Of a stretch of DNA of 64,000 nt, positions 54,931 through 64,000 are shown piece by piece. The notes under the pieces are model-generated. The model did no database searches and was not told the DNA's origin. It was given only the letters and a program-made list of their open reading frames with translations. The stretch's first letter is position 1. Each line of letters starts with the position of its first letter. Made by a program: the position numbers and the translations under genes. Origin of the DNA: Taudactylus pleione (Eukaryota > Chordata > Amphibia > Anura > Myobatrachidae); the NCBI GenBank assembly GCA_031769625.1, contig JAUIMM010000213.1:5413501-5477500 (forward strand). The letters are read 5' to 3'.

Positions 54931-56004
54931 TCTTAAAATAAATACAATTAAAATACAAACACATTACTTACCTTAAGCCCCGCTCCTGCATCCACTGCCG
55001 TCCGGTCCGACCACGGCTCTACCACGGATCTATGGGAGAGACGTCATGACATCCCTCTCATAGTGCTCTCTGTGGGAGCCAGAGCTCAGGAGTGAGCTCC
55101 GACTCCTCGGATCTATGGGAGAGACGTCATGACGTCCCTCCCATAGTGCTCTCTGCGGGAGCCGGAGCTCAGGAGTGAGCTCCGGCTTTCAGTTGCCGCT
55201 GCAGGGAATGAGCCGGGTGCCCGCTGATAACAAATATCAGCGGGCGCCTGTGGCGGCTTGGGGGGGGGGGGACCGGCGCTGTTTTTTTTTGGGGGGGGGG
55301 CTCAGTGGTGCCCTCTAGGGGCCAGCGCTCTGGGCGACGTCCCTGTTAGCCCGCCCCTAAAAACGCCACTGTCTCCTAGGCTCAGCCGCACTTCTGTCTG
55401 TAACAGGCTGTCTGATATAGTGTGACAGGTGCAGCAGCAGTCGGAACCAGCATCAATGGACCCAGCAGCTGCTGCAGGGAGAGTGCTTCTACAGCCTGGC
55501 ACCTCTCTGCAGTGCAGGGTCTGTTGAGTGGTTTCCCGCAGCCCCTTGGGGCCCCTCTGTTCCTCAGGGCCCGGGACTGGGGTACCCTTAGTACCCCCCT
55601 GTTGCCGGGCATGCTTACGCATCCAAGATTTCTCCCATGCTTCCCCACTGCTCTGGAACTTACTACATCATTATACAGTGCATCCGGAAAGTATTCACAA
55701 CGCTTCACTTTTTCCACATTTTTTTGTTACAGCCTTATTCCACAATGGAATAAATACATTTTTGTCCTCAAAATTCTACACAAAATACCCCATAATGACA
55801 ACGTGTAAAAAGTTTCTTTGAGATTTTTGCAAATTGAATTAAAAAAAAACCACTAAGGAATCACATGTACATCACATTGCCATGAAGCTTAAAATTGAGC
55901 TCAGGTGCATCCTGTTTCCACTGATCATCCTTGAGATGTTCTTACAAATTAACTGGAGTCCACTTGTGGTAAATTCAGTTGATTGGACATGATTTTGAAG
56001 GCAT

Positions 56005-57506
56005 AAAAGATACACAATTTGACAGACAGCGCTGCAAAATAGATCAATCACACACTGAATTTAAATAATTCAAAAAATATTTAAGAAATAAAAAAAAAGA
56101 CAGTAATATAAAAAAATGGCCATGAAATGTTTAAAAAACACAGTATTGGGGTATCACCCTAAATCTGCAAGTACAATCAGGTAAAAATATTGATTGACTA
56201 AATATAATTGGTATGTTGTTCTTATAATCACCAATAATATATAACATCAATTGTTATGTCTGGTGCTTCTATAATTCATAAACTACAATACAAAACATAA
56301 TAATGACATAAAAAAGGAGTGCAAGTATAATTTGCTATCATTGGAAATATAGGCCCTCATTTACTAACAACTTTTATCACCAAAACGAGTGATAAGTGTC
56401 ACTGTGTATGATAAATTGTGCTCCAGCCAATCAGCTCCCAACTGTCATTTTTCTAACAGTTGACAGTTGGGAGCTGATTGGCTGGAGCACCATTTATCAT
56501 ACACAGTGACACTTATCACTCGTTTTGGTGATAAAACTCTTAGTAAATGAGGCCCATAGTGCTTTCTTTCAAAGGCTGCTGGATATTTTCAATAGGATTC
56601 TTTAAGCTGCTGAGACTCACAGAGAGGCGGGGAAACGCGTTACTCAATACCCACAAGTGTCTGTGCTTCACGCTGCATGCAGCAAGGAACTTTCTAGCTC
56701 AAAGTGCACTGAAGCTGGAGAAAAGGATTGTGTTTAAAAAATCTCCTCCATAAGGCTCCCAGTGAGTATGACAACATGGATTGCCTGACTTAAGTCAATG
56801 GAAGACTGAGTTATTATTTCATTTTAGCATGCTGATTATCTGACTGTCGAGAGTGTAACATTGGTACACTCACCATTAAAAACAGAAGACTGAGTTATTA
56901 TTCCATCATAGCATGCTGATTATTTGAATGTCAGGAGTACAATATTAATACACTCACCATTAAAAACAGGAAGGAGTGGACTGTCAATTATCCCCCTGGA
57001 GGGATTTTTTGTTGCATCATATCTGCAAGTGAAAACACTGAGGAAATAACATTATATGTGGCTCCCCATTGAATGAGTGGATCACATGGCAGAAGGAATA
57101 CAATTATTATAAAATCCTATTGAAAATATCCAGTAGCCTTTGAAAGAAAGCACTACATTTCCAATGGTAGCAAATTATACTTGCATGCTTTTTCCCTTTT
57201 TTATGTCATTATTATGTTTTGTATTGTAGTTTATGAATTATAGAAGCACCAGACTAACAATTGATGTTATATATTATTGGTGATTAGAAGAACAACATAC
57301 CAATTATATTTAGTCAATCAATATTTTTGCCTGATTGTACTCACAGATTTAGGGTGATACCCAAATACTGTGTTTTTTAAACATTTCATGGCCATTTTTT
57401 AATATTACTGTCTTTTTTTTTATTTATTAAATATTTTTTGAATTATTTAAATTCAATGTGTGATTAATCTATTTTGCAGCGCTGTCTATCATATTGTGTA
57501 TCTTTT
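56005..57506. repeat. Fold-back element with arms of about 390 bp
   Basis: Outer ends AAAAGATACACAATTTGACA and TGTCTATCATATTGTGTATC plus TTTT. Arms 56005-56599 (minus a nested MITE) and 57113-57506 are inverse to each other at roughly 95%. The loop 56600-57112 holds a tandem duplication of about 83 bases (56802-56884, 56885-56967). A GGAAACGCGTT motif lies near 56630. It interrupts the Tc1 copy. No coding capacity. Confidence 0.85.
56352..56555. repeat. Palindromic MITE nested in the fold-back arm
   Basis: Ends GGCCCTCATTTAC and GTAAATGAGGCCC, flanked by ATA (56349-56351 and 56556-56558). The other arm shows the empty site. The element itself is an almost complete palindrome of about 95+95 bases, around TTGACAGTTGG. 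Confidence 0.88.
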
Positions 57507-57593
57507 AATCTTGTATTATAGAGAGGGGTGGCAATCCCCTCCAAACAGATAGCTGCAGCAATCAAATAAGATCAATCCCAACAAGGGTGTGTG

Positions 57594-59903
57594 CAGGGAC
57601 GGATTGGGAAATAAAAGTGGCCCTGGAAATTTTTTGGGAAGTGGCCTCACATGGGCGGCACCAAACCAAGTGTAGGCGGAACCAACACCAAAGTAGGCGG
57701 GATTAGTACATCACTATACCTGGAGACATCGATAATAGGCAAGGTTAAAGAAACAAGTAATGCTGGGCGGAGATACACCCCAAAAAAAGCTGAGAATTTC
57801 ATGGCCAGACCGAACACAAAAAAGGCTGGAACGTATTGTGCTGTACAACAAGTAGATAAAAAAATTAAACCGGGGTGACATTTATAGTCCCTTTAGCGCA
57901 CACCTTAAAAAAATCTATAGTTTTTGCTATGTACTAAATTAAAATACACCTTACCTATATGGTGGTTTCTTTGCAACAGGGAACCCTCTGGACAAATTGC
58001 TCATCCCATGACTTTATTTACTATTCATCTAGGAGATCACATGGCCCAGGTGCATGTTTTTGTGGGAATGTAACCAATGTTATCACCATATAATAGATGT
58101 TTAACCAGACTTGTGCCCCCTGTATCACCTCCTGCTCCCTATGTCCCTTCTGCCCAGTCAATCCAGCCTCCATTCTTTCTAGGTGAGCCCTATGGCCAAT
58201 CCCCACCTGGGTTCAGCACACAGAGGGTTGGGGGTGCATCACGCAGAGAAATAGGGGTACAGCACACATAAAATTGTGGTGTACTGCAGAGAGGGTGGGA
58301 TGTGCAGTGCACAGAATGTTGGGGAGCAGCGTACAGAGGGTTGGAGAAGCAGCACAGAGGATTGCAGCATAATTTATAAGATCACATAAATGTCAATATA
58401 ATGACAGTGCTATCTGATGTTCAAGACATACAATACATCGGTACCATAGTGATTTAAGGCCCTGATTCAGACCCACTCGCGAGCGGATGTCCGCTCGCAA
58501 GTGGGTCGATGTTGTGCACTGCGCATGCGCACGACGGCGGGAGCTCCGTCGTGCGCATGCGCCAGACGCGACGAGCGAAGGACTTTCCTTCGCTCGTTGT
58601 GTCTGATCAAAGGGGGCGTGCTGTCGATGTTGATTGACAGCACGCCCCCTTTGGTGGGTGTGCCGGGGGCGTGCCTCCCTGACGGGGGCGTTCCCAAGGG
58701 AACGCCTACCGTCAGAAGCCGGCCCCACTGACATCACTAGTGATGTCAGTGGGAGTGATTTTGGCTCTGATAGAGCCAAAATCACTCCGGGCCTTGCGGT
58801 TAAAAACCTCAACCGCAGGCTCCGGCTCGCAGTTTCGATGGTCGCGATGGTCACGACCATCGCGGCCATCAAACTGCACGCTCGTATAGGCTGTGGGTGG
58901 TGACCCACAGCTATACGAGCGTCCAGGAGGACGCTCCAGAATTATGGAGGGCGGCCCTCATTCAGAGCGTGCGCTCTGCTCAGAGCGTACGGCTCTGAAT
59001 GAGGGCCTAAGTCTGGTGGGAAGATATAAACATTAGCACTTTTGAAAGAAAGTGCCCTCAATGTCAAGTGAGGTCAGAGGTCACCTTACAGAGCGTAAAT
59101 GCCAGAAAAATTGAGGAACTTAACTCTGTCTTGGCAGAACTCTTCAGCCATTTATCCATCAGCAGCTATGCGTTCCGTAACACACGTTGTGACCATTTCT
59201 AACCTGGGCTGAAAGTCTGTGAGGAAGCAGTCTCACATTACACAGTCACAGACCCCCTCTCTCTTTTCATCCACCGCTGCTATCACAGTGCATGCCTGTC
59301 TTTTCTGATGTCTGCAGTCACTGCCTCTGAGGTGTGCAGACATTACACACTCTGCTTTGCCCCTTTTCTATAACCACGGAACCCTGACTGACCTCCATTA
59401 CAGCAGCTGCAGCCAGGGAGACTGAGGGGGAGAAGGAAGGTGAGGAGCAGCAATGTGAGGGACTGATCAGTTCAGATCCGCATTGCCGTTTAACTCGCTT
59501 GCAGAGGATGCTTCCGGGCTGGGCTATAATACTATGCTGCTCCTTGTGTGCGCCTCTCACAGCAGCCTGGCAGACCCGTGGAGACATAGGAGGGCGGGGA
59601 CTCGCCGCTGACAGCTGAACACACATCAAGGAAGCAGGGAAACTGACTAGCAAGCTAGGCTACTCCAGGGAGGCCTACTCTGATTGGTCATGTGTTACAG
59701 ATATGACAGGTAATGACTGGGGCTGCGCCTATCAGCTTGCCCCTTGAACAGCACTTGACTACGGGACTTCGGCCCAGGCTTCTACCTACATTTTTTTTTT
59801 AATGTGAAAAATAAATAAATAATTAATTCATACTACAGGCGGCCCCACAGGTGTCGGCCCACCGGGAAACTACCCGGTGAGATCAATGGCCAATCCGCCC
59901 CTG
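57594..59903. mobile_element. Non-autonomous hAT element, about 2.3 kb
   Basis: Ends CAGGGACGGATTGGG and CCAATCCGCCCCTG, with a perfect 8-bp duplication GGTGTGTG (57586-57593 and 59904-59911). No transposase was recognised. It carries a serial-hairpin MITE at 58458-59007. The open frame at 59318-59653 on the minus strand has no recognisable domain. Confidence 0.88.
58458..59007. repeat. Serial-hairpin PIF-like MITE, copy C
   Basis: Ends GGCCCTGATTCAGACCC and GGCTCTGAATGAGGGCC, flanked by TAA (58455-58457 and 59008-59010). A full set of about ten successive hairpins, in the opposite orientation to copies A and B. Several open frames on both strands recur in copy D because the DNA is conserved, not because they code. 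Confidence 0.85.
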
Positions 59904-60121
59904 GGTGTGTGGGATCAAGCGCCATTTGGTTTTTCTTTTTCTTTTTCCTGTATGGTAGAGTGGCCAGACGGAAGCCACTCCTTAGTAAAAAGCACATGGC
60001 AGCCCATCTGGAGTTTGCTAAAATGCACCTGAAGGAGTCTCTGGTCTGATGAGACAAAGATTGAACTCTTTGGCGTGAAAGCCAGGCGTTATGTTTGGAG
60101 GAAACCAGGCACTGCTCATTG

Positions 60122-60651
60122 CCATATGGTTATCGTTCATTTCGTTAACGTTTATTGTCTAGTGTGTACGCGGCATTAGGATCAGATTGGTTGGTACTTT
60201 ATCTCCATCCACTTTATCTCTCTCCAAGGCTTAGTACATAGACCCCTAAATCTCAGATTACAGCTGATTGTGAAATATTGAAAAGATGACATAACCTGTT
60301 TAGCGAGTACTAAAGGGGTTATGTCTCGTTGAAAAATGGGGCCCTTAAGACTTACCTCTTCACAAAATCCTCATGGACAGGGCCCTCTTCCCTCATTCTC
60401 CTCTCCTAGCATGAACCCTGCCAGAGTGCACCTCTGTTTAGCTGGCTCCCATCCCCCACCATAGACTCTGATCCTGTGAATCTGACAATTTGTTGGGATT
60501 TACTTCCCATTTCTCCACCCTCCCAATGCAAACTGTCATTACTTGCTTGTACTAGCCATAATCTCTACCTTCCACTCATTTCCCCTATTCCCTCCAGCCT
60601 GCATTTTAGTGGTATAGTTTTGTTGCACCATATAAATAAAAGAATGATAAT
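60122..60651 (+). other. Tail of the L2-like LINE and MITE fragments
   Basis: 60189-60247 is part of the CTCTCCAAGGCTTAGTACAT palindromic family. From about 60349 CTTAAGACTTACCTCTTCAC reads L-K-T-Y-L-F, the usual end of L2-like RTs. Then C/T-rich 3' sequence follows to about 60640. Confidence 0.45.
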
Positions 60652-61704
60652 CAGTGGCCTAACTAGGGGGGGTCAGGCGGGGTGCGTGCCCTGGGCGCCG
60701 TTGGACCGGCGGCGCACCTCCGGCCACCTTATCGGCCCGCCCACCCTAGTTAGCTAGTGTAGCGCCGACCGCAATGAGTGCGGTCAGCGCTACACATTTA
60801 CACAGGACCGGTCGCTAGGCTTCCAGCGCCGGTCCTGTGCTGCAAGCCTGAGCCGTTCCCTCCCCCTGAGCGCTTGCCCAATAGCGCTAGGAGGCAGGCT
60901 CAGGCTGTGCATAACACACGCATCGCCGCCAGCGCTGGTGGCGATGCGTGTGTTAAACAGCAGCCAATGAGAGTCAGATAGACTCTCATTGACTGCTGCA
61001 GCACCCACTGCAAGAGCCGGACTTCCGTCCGGCTCCTGCAGTGGGTAATGGGACTGACGTCATGACGTCTGTCCCATTATGCTGATTGCGCCAGCCCGGG
61101 AGGACTGTCGGGCGGCGGCGGCAGGAGCGGCGTTGCGGACTGGAGGAGCAGCAGCAGCAGCGTGGATTCAGGTAAGTAAGTTTTTATATATATATTTTTA
61201 AAAACCTGTCAGCACTACTGGGGGCACAACGGGGGTGGCTACCACTGGGGGGACCTCTACTGAGGTGGGGGCTACTACTGGGGGCACCATTATTAGGAGG
61301 ACCTCTACTGGGGGGGGGCTATTACTGGGGGCACCATTATTGGGAGGATCTCTACTGGGGGGGGCTATTACTGGGGGCACCATTATTGGGAGGACCTCTA
61401 CTGGGGGGGGCTATTACAGGGGGCACTTAATTGGGAGGGGGAACCTCAACTGGGGACCACTACTTGGGGGGGGAACTACTACTGGGGGCATTATAAAAGG
61501 GGCCTACTACTAGGGGCACTGCACGGGGGGGACCACAACTGGGGGCAATAACAGGAAGGACCATTACAGGGACCACTGGATAGGGGGGGTCACTACTGGG
61601 AGCCTGCATCAGGGGGACCACTACTGGGGGCACTGCATGGGAGGGGGGGGTGGGACTACTGCTGGGGGCACTATATAAGGGGCTTACTGCTAGGGGCACT
61701 TACT
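60652..61704. repeat. hAT-like element with minisatellite
   Basis: Starts CAGTGGCCTAACTAGG, a hAT-type end. GC-rich palindromic sequence follows (60770-61030, including GCATCGCCGCCAGCGCTGG facing its inverse). Then at about 61205-61690 comes a minisatellite with units of about 38 bases, GGGCACCATTATTGGGAGGA and CTCTACTGGGGGG. No right end or duplication found. Confidence 0.6.
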
Positions 61705-61945
61705 TTCATTTACTTACATCTAGATAAATCACATACATAAATATACAACAATGAAGGGGTGTGATACAGGTATCCGATCAGCCCATGAGACTGACCTAAT
61801 TAATCCTGCATTTATCGGTATACCATTGATATCCAATCAGCGCCAACTTTGTGTACCACTTGATACATGGTGGTATATGCATTGAATTGTTACTGATCTT
61901 TTATATTAATGTATGTGATTTATGTAGATGTAAGTAAATGAACCC
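61705..61945. repeat. Small fold-back repeat
   Basis: TTTCATTTACTTACATCTAG (61708) faces TAGATGTAAGTAAATGAA (61924), with ATCACATACATAAATATA and its inverse next to them. The loop is about 150 bases. Confidence 0.6.
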
Positions 61946-62547
61946 CATCCATACACCCACTCTGTGTTCATTTACATATCTTCAATTAATATATCGTGCA
62001 TAAGTAGGATAAAGGTTGTGCGCAGCGTCTGGCTAAATATATTCATTATATAATTAAGATAGTCGTAAGTCTGTGTTTATACAGTGTTGTTTATCAACAC
62101 TAAGTCATATTTACCATGTAAAATACATTTAAAACAGATGCATATACAAAATTAGAGTGCTAATTAGTGTAAGTTCAATTTAATACAAAACATCGGTTGT
62201 CTTCCCATGTGAAAGAAAAAAAAGGGGATTTGCTTTTGTGCCTATGAACAACTGCAAACATCTAATAAATAATGCAAATAGATTGCAGACTAATAATAGT
62301 AACAGTATCAGCAGCAGCGATCAATATCAATGCACCAGGAGGGAAATTTACTAAGAATCGTGTTTGACTTCTAAACCAAATCACTGAATATTGCTGGCAG
62401 TTTGGAAGGTCATAATCACGAATTTACCAAGGCGTGTCTTTGAGTGTCTATTTAATTTCGATGGTGAAACTCATTTTCTTCCGTATAAAAATTTAACGCA
62501 GTTAAAAAGAAGTATGAGTATTATTTGTGCCTTCTCTGATACTAAAG
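61946..62547. other. Gene-free A/T-rich stretch
   Basis: No gene, RNA or recognisable element. Confidence 0.4.
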
Positions 62548-63385
62548 CTGGGTTCGCACTAGACCATCAGCAAACGATGCGATGGTCGTCCAGATTTCCC
62601 TTGAACTCCCTGACAAACGATATAGGGCCTGATTGACTATGGATCGCTATTCTGCTTATACGCACGCAATGCATTTGCTAATATTAGCAGTGACATGTAA
62701 ATGTTTGCATTCGCATTGCGATTGCAGCATAACATAAAGACGCCCACTTCCCCTTACTCACATCCGTATACTTTGTCAACATAGCGAAACAATCGATAAC
62801 ATTGGACAGTTAATGAAGCCCAGACTTTACTCAGGAATTGCCTACTTATGTGCACGCTATGATGCCTCAGGCGGCATCTGGTATCGCATTGGATAATTCC
62901 TGCACGCCCCTGCAACGGCCTTGAAATGCACTGGCATGCCTGCGTTTCACTGACCACCCCACGTCACACCTCCGGTCACTTCCTGTCAGTGTATAAAGAC
63001 ACTGCGTGCTCACTGCGCTCGCAAGCCGATCCTAGTGGAGGGTTCGAGCATCGGCGCTGCGGCGCGTGCGCAATAATTGGCCAATTGCATGCGTATAAGC
63101 AACTGCGTCCTTTGCTGAATCATGCCCATAGTGCATACATACTGTGCAATTTTCCAAATAATACATCTTGCATTGTTTGGTGGTTAGATTGTTAACTATA
63201 TAATGTTAACATGTCGTCACAATTTGCAGTAAATCGTTAAGGAGATTGTCAGATTGTCTGAAGATGCGACGGACAATGCCGCGGGAGCGCGCATAGTATG
63301 TACACACTTGACGATTTATCATTCCAATCCGTCAGAATTGGCCAAATCGTTCCAGAAAATCGTCTAATGTGTACCCAGCTTTACT
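62548..63385. repeat. MITE with AAGCTGGGT ends, split by a PIF-like MITE
   Basis: TAAAGCTGGGTTCGCACTAGA on the left and TCTAATGTGTACCCAGCTTTA on the right are imperfect inverses. GATTGTC/GACAAACG blocks occur near both ends. The PIF-like MITE 62625-63127 lies inside. Confidence 0.6.
62625..63127. repeat. PIF-like MITE
   Basis: Ends GGGCCTGATTGACTATGG and GCTGAATCATGCCC, flanked by ATA (62622-62624 and 63128-63130). Same subfamily as 45575-46098 (GGATCGCTAT start, GACGCCCACTT block). Confidence 0.8.
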
Positions 63386-63460
63386 GTTTTCCAGTGTATG
63401 ACAGCAGACGCCGATCTCATTCATTGTATGCAGATGTTCTGGCTGGCGGTGCAGAACTAT

Positions 63461-64000
63461 GGGCCTGATTCAGACCCACTCGCGAGCGGCTGTACGCTCG
63501 CAAGTGGGTCGATGGTCTGCACTGAGCATGCGCACGACGGAGGGAGCTCCGTCGTGCGCATGCGCCAGACACGACGAGCGAAGGACTTTCCTTCGCTCGT
63601 TGTGTCCGATCAAAGGGGGCGTGCTGTCAATGTTGATTGACAGCACGCCCCCTTTGGTGGGCGTGCCGGGGGCGTGCCTCCCTGACGGGGGCGTTCCCAC
63701 GGGAACGCCTCCCGTCAGAAGCCGGCCCACTGACATCACTAGTGATGTCAGTGGGAGTGATTTTGGCTCTGATAGAGCCAAAATCACTCCGGAGCTTGCG
63801 GTTGAAAACCTCAACCGCAGGCTCCGGCTCGCAATTTCGATGGTCGCGATGGTCACGACCATCGCGGCCATCAAAATGCACGCTCGTATAGCCTGTGGGT
63901 GGTGACCCACAGCTATACGAGCGTCCAGGAGGACGCTCCATGAAAAAGGAGCCCGGCCCTCATGCAGAGCGTGCGCTCTGCTCAGAGCGTGCGGCTCTGA
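63461..64000. repeat. Serial-hairpin PIF-like MITE, copy D, cut by the window end
   Basis: Starts GGGCCTGATTCAGACCC and follows copy C (58458) base by base for most of its length. It ends at GCGGCTCTGA, a few bases short of the expected right end. Confidence 0.85.

Larger units (their letters stand above)
53599..55371. mobile_element. Non-autonomous hAT element nested in the previous one
   Basis: Starts CAGGGCCGGTTCTAGAC, ends TAAAAACGCCACTG, with perfect 8-bp duplication TCTCCTAG (53591-53598 and 55372-55379). The terminal repeats match weakly after the first bases. The interior holds two minisatellites. An inverse pair GGATCTATGGGAGAGACGTC repeats directly at 55027 and 55108. Confidence 0.85.
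52384..55613. mobile_element. Non-autonomous hAT element with a second hAT inside
   Basis: Starts CAGGGCCGGCAACAG; ends CTGTTGCCGGGCATG. A perfect 8-bp duplication CTTACGCA lies at 52376-52383 and 55614-55621. Removing it rejoins the LINE frame at CTTACGCATCCAAGATTT. It carries a minisatellite (52510-53080) and was itself hit by the hAT at 53599-55371. Confidence 0.85.
55676..60121 (+). mobile_element. Tc1-like transposon remnant, split by later insertions
   Basis: The left end CAGTGCATCCGGAAAGTATT (55677) follows TA and continues through GCTTCACTTTTTCCACATTT and TGATTGGACATGATTTTGAA, the well-known Tc1-like 5' end of fish and frogs. Transposase codons resume at about 59947-60119: GRVARRKPLLSKK, HLEFAKMHLKES, then in another frame WSDETKIELFGV and YVWRKPGTA. 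WSDE carries the second catalytic Asp. The N-terminal HTH part and the right end are missing. Confidence 0.82.

Noticed and set aside
56606..56645. Possible hammerhead in the fold-back loop (GGAAACGCGTTACTC)
   Set aside because: Only the GAAA...GT half resembles a hammerhead; there is no CUGANGA box at the right spacing and no helix I.
58393..58908. Similar open frames at 58393-58908 and 63470-63910, apparently a conserved gene pair
   Set aside because: The similarity comes from two copies of the serial-hairpin MITE; frames are open on both strands and differ in copies A and B.

Overview
The window reads as vertebrate nuclear DNA, most likely from a frog (anuran amphibian) with a repeat-rich genome. 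Supporting this are a spliced vertebrate gene (ABHD8) and a mixed transposon fauna. That fauna includes a Penelope-like element with a GIY-YIG endonuclease (a group missing or nearly so from mammals and birds), CR1, L1/Tx1-like and L2-like LINE relics, a sushi/Mag-like Ty3-gypsy element, Tc1, hAT and many PIF/Harbinger-like MITEs. The species cannot be named from the sequence alone. There are no bacterial-type operons, CRISPR arrays or prokaryotic genes.

Layout. 1-5522: a Penelope-like element (PLE) flanked by two 592-bp direct repeats (pLTRs), each with a hammerhead-ribozyme fold; its reading frame (about 725-4043) is broken in several places. 5523-15050: decayed repeats and MITEs, including one built of serial hairpins (7649-8198). 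15051-20420: a minus-strand CR1 LINE split by a MITE and by a minisatellite-bearing block. 21857-22434: a GATA microsatellite. 22985-31980: a minus-strand L1/Tx1-like LINE split by later insertions; the largest is a defective Ty3/gypsy-type element (about 25285-30930) that contains a fragment of the BRCT domain of host gene RFC1. 32000-43800: mostly MITEs, minisatellites and anonymous sequence.

43836-51198 (minus strand) is the only intact gene found: ABHD8, four coding exons, 425 codons before the stop, canonical splice sites and a complete Ser-Asp-His triad. Its introns hold MITEs. 51600-61000 is a stack of nested insertions: hAT elements inside an older MITE, inside each other, and inside an L2-like LINE and a Tc1 copy, several with perfect 8-bp target-site duplications. 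60650-64000 holds another minisatellite-bearing hAT-like element and more MITEs; the last one runs off the end of the window.

Most notable are (i) the RFC1 BRCT fragment inside a retroelement, (ii) the hammerhead motifs with an extra base before helix II, (iii) the serial-hairpin MITE family present four times, and (iv) a cluster of four perfect ETS/GABP-type octamers inside the PLE. Apart from ABHD8, nearly all open frames here are chance frames or transposon debris.
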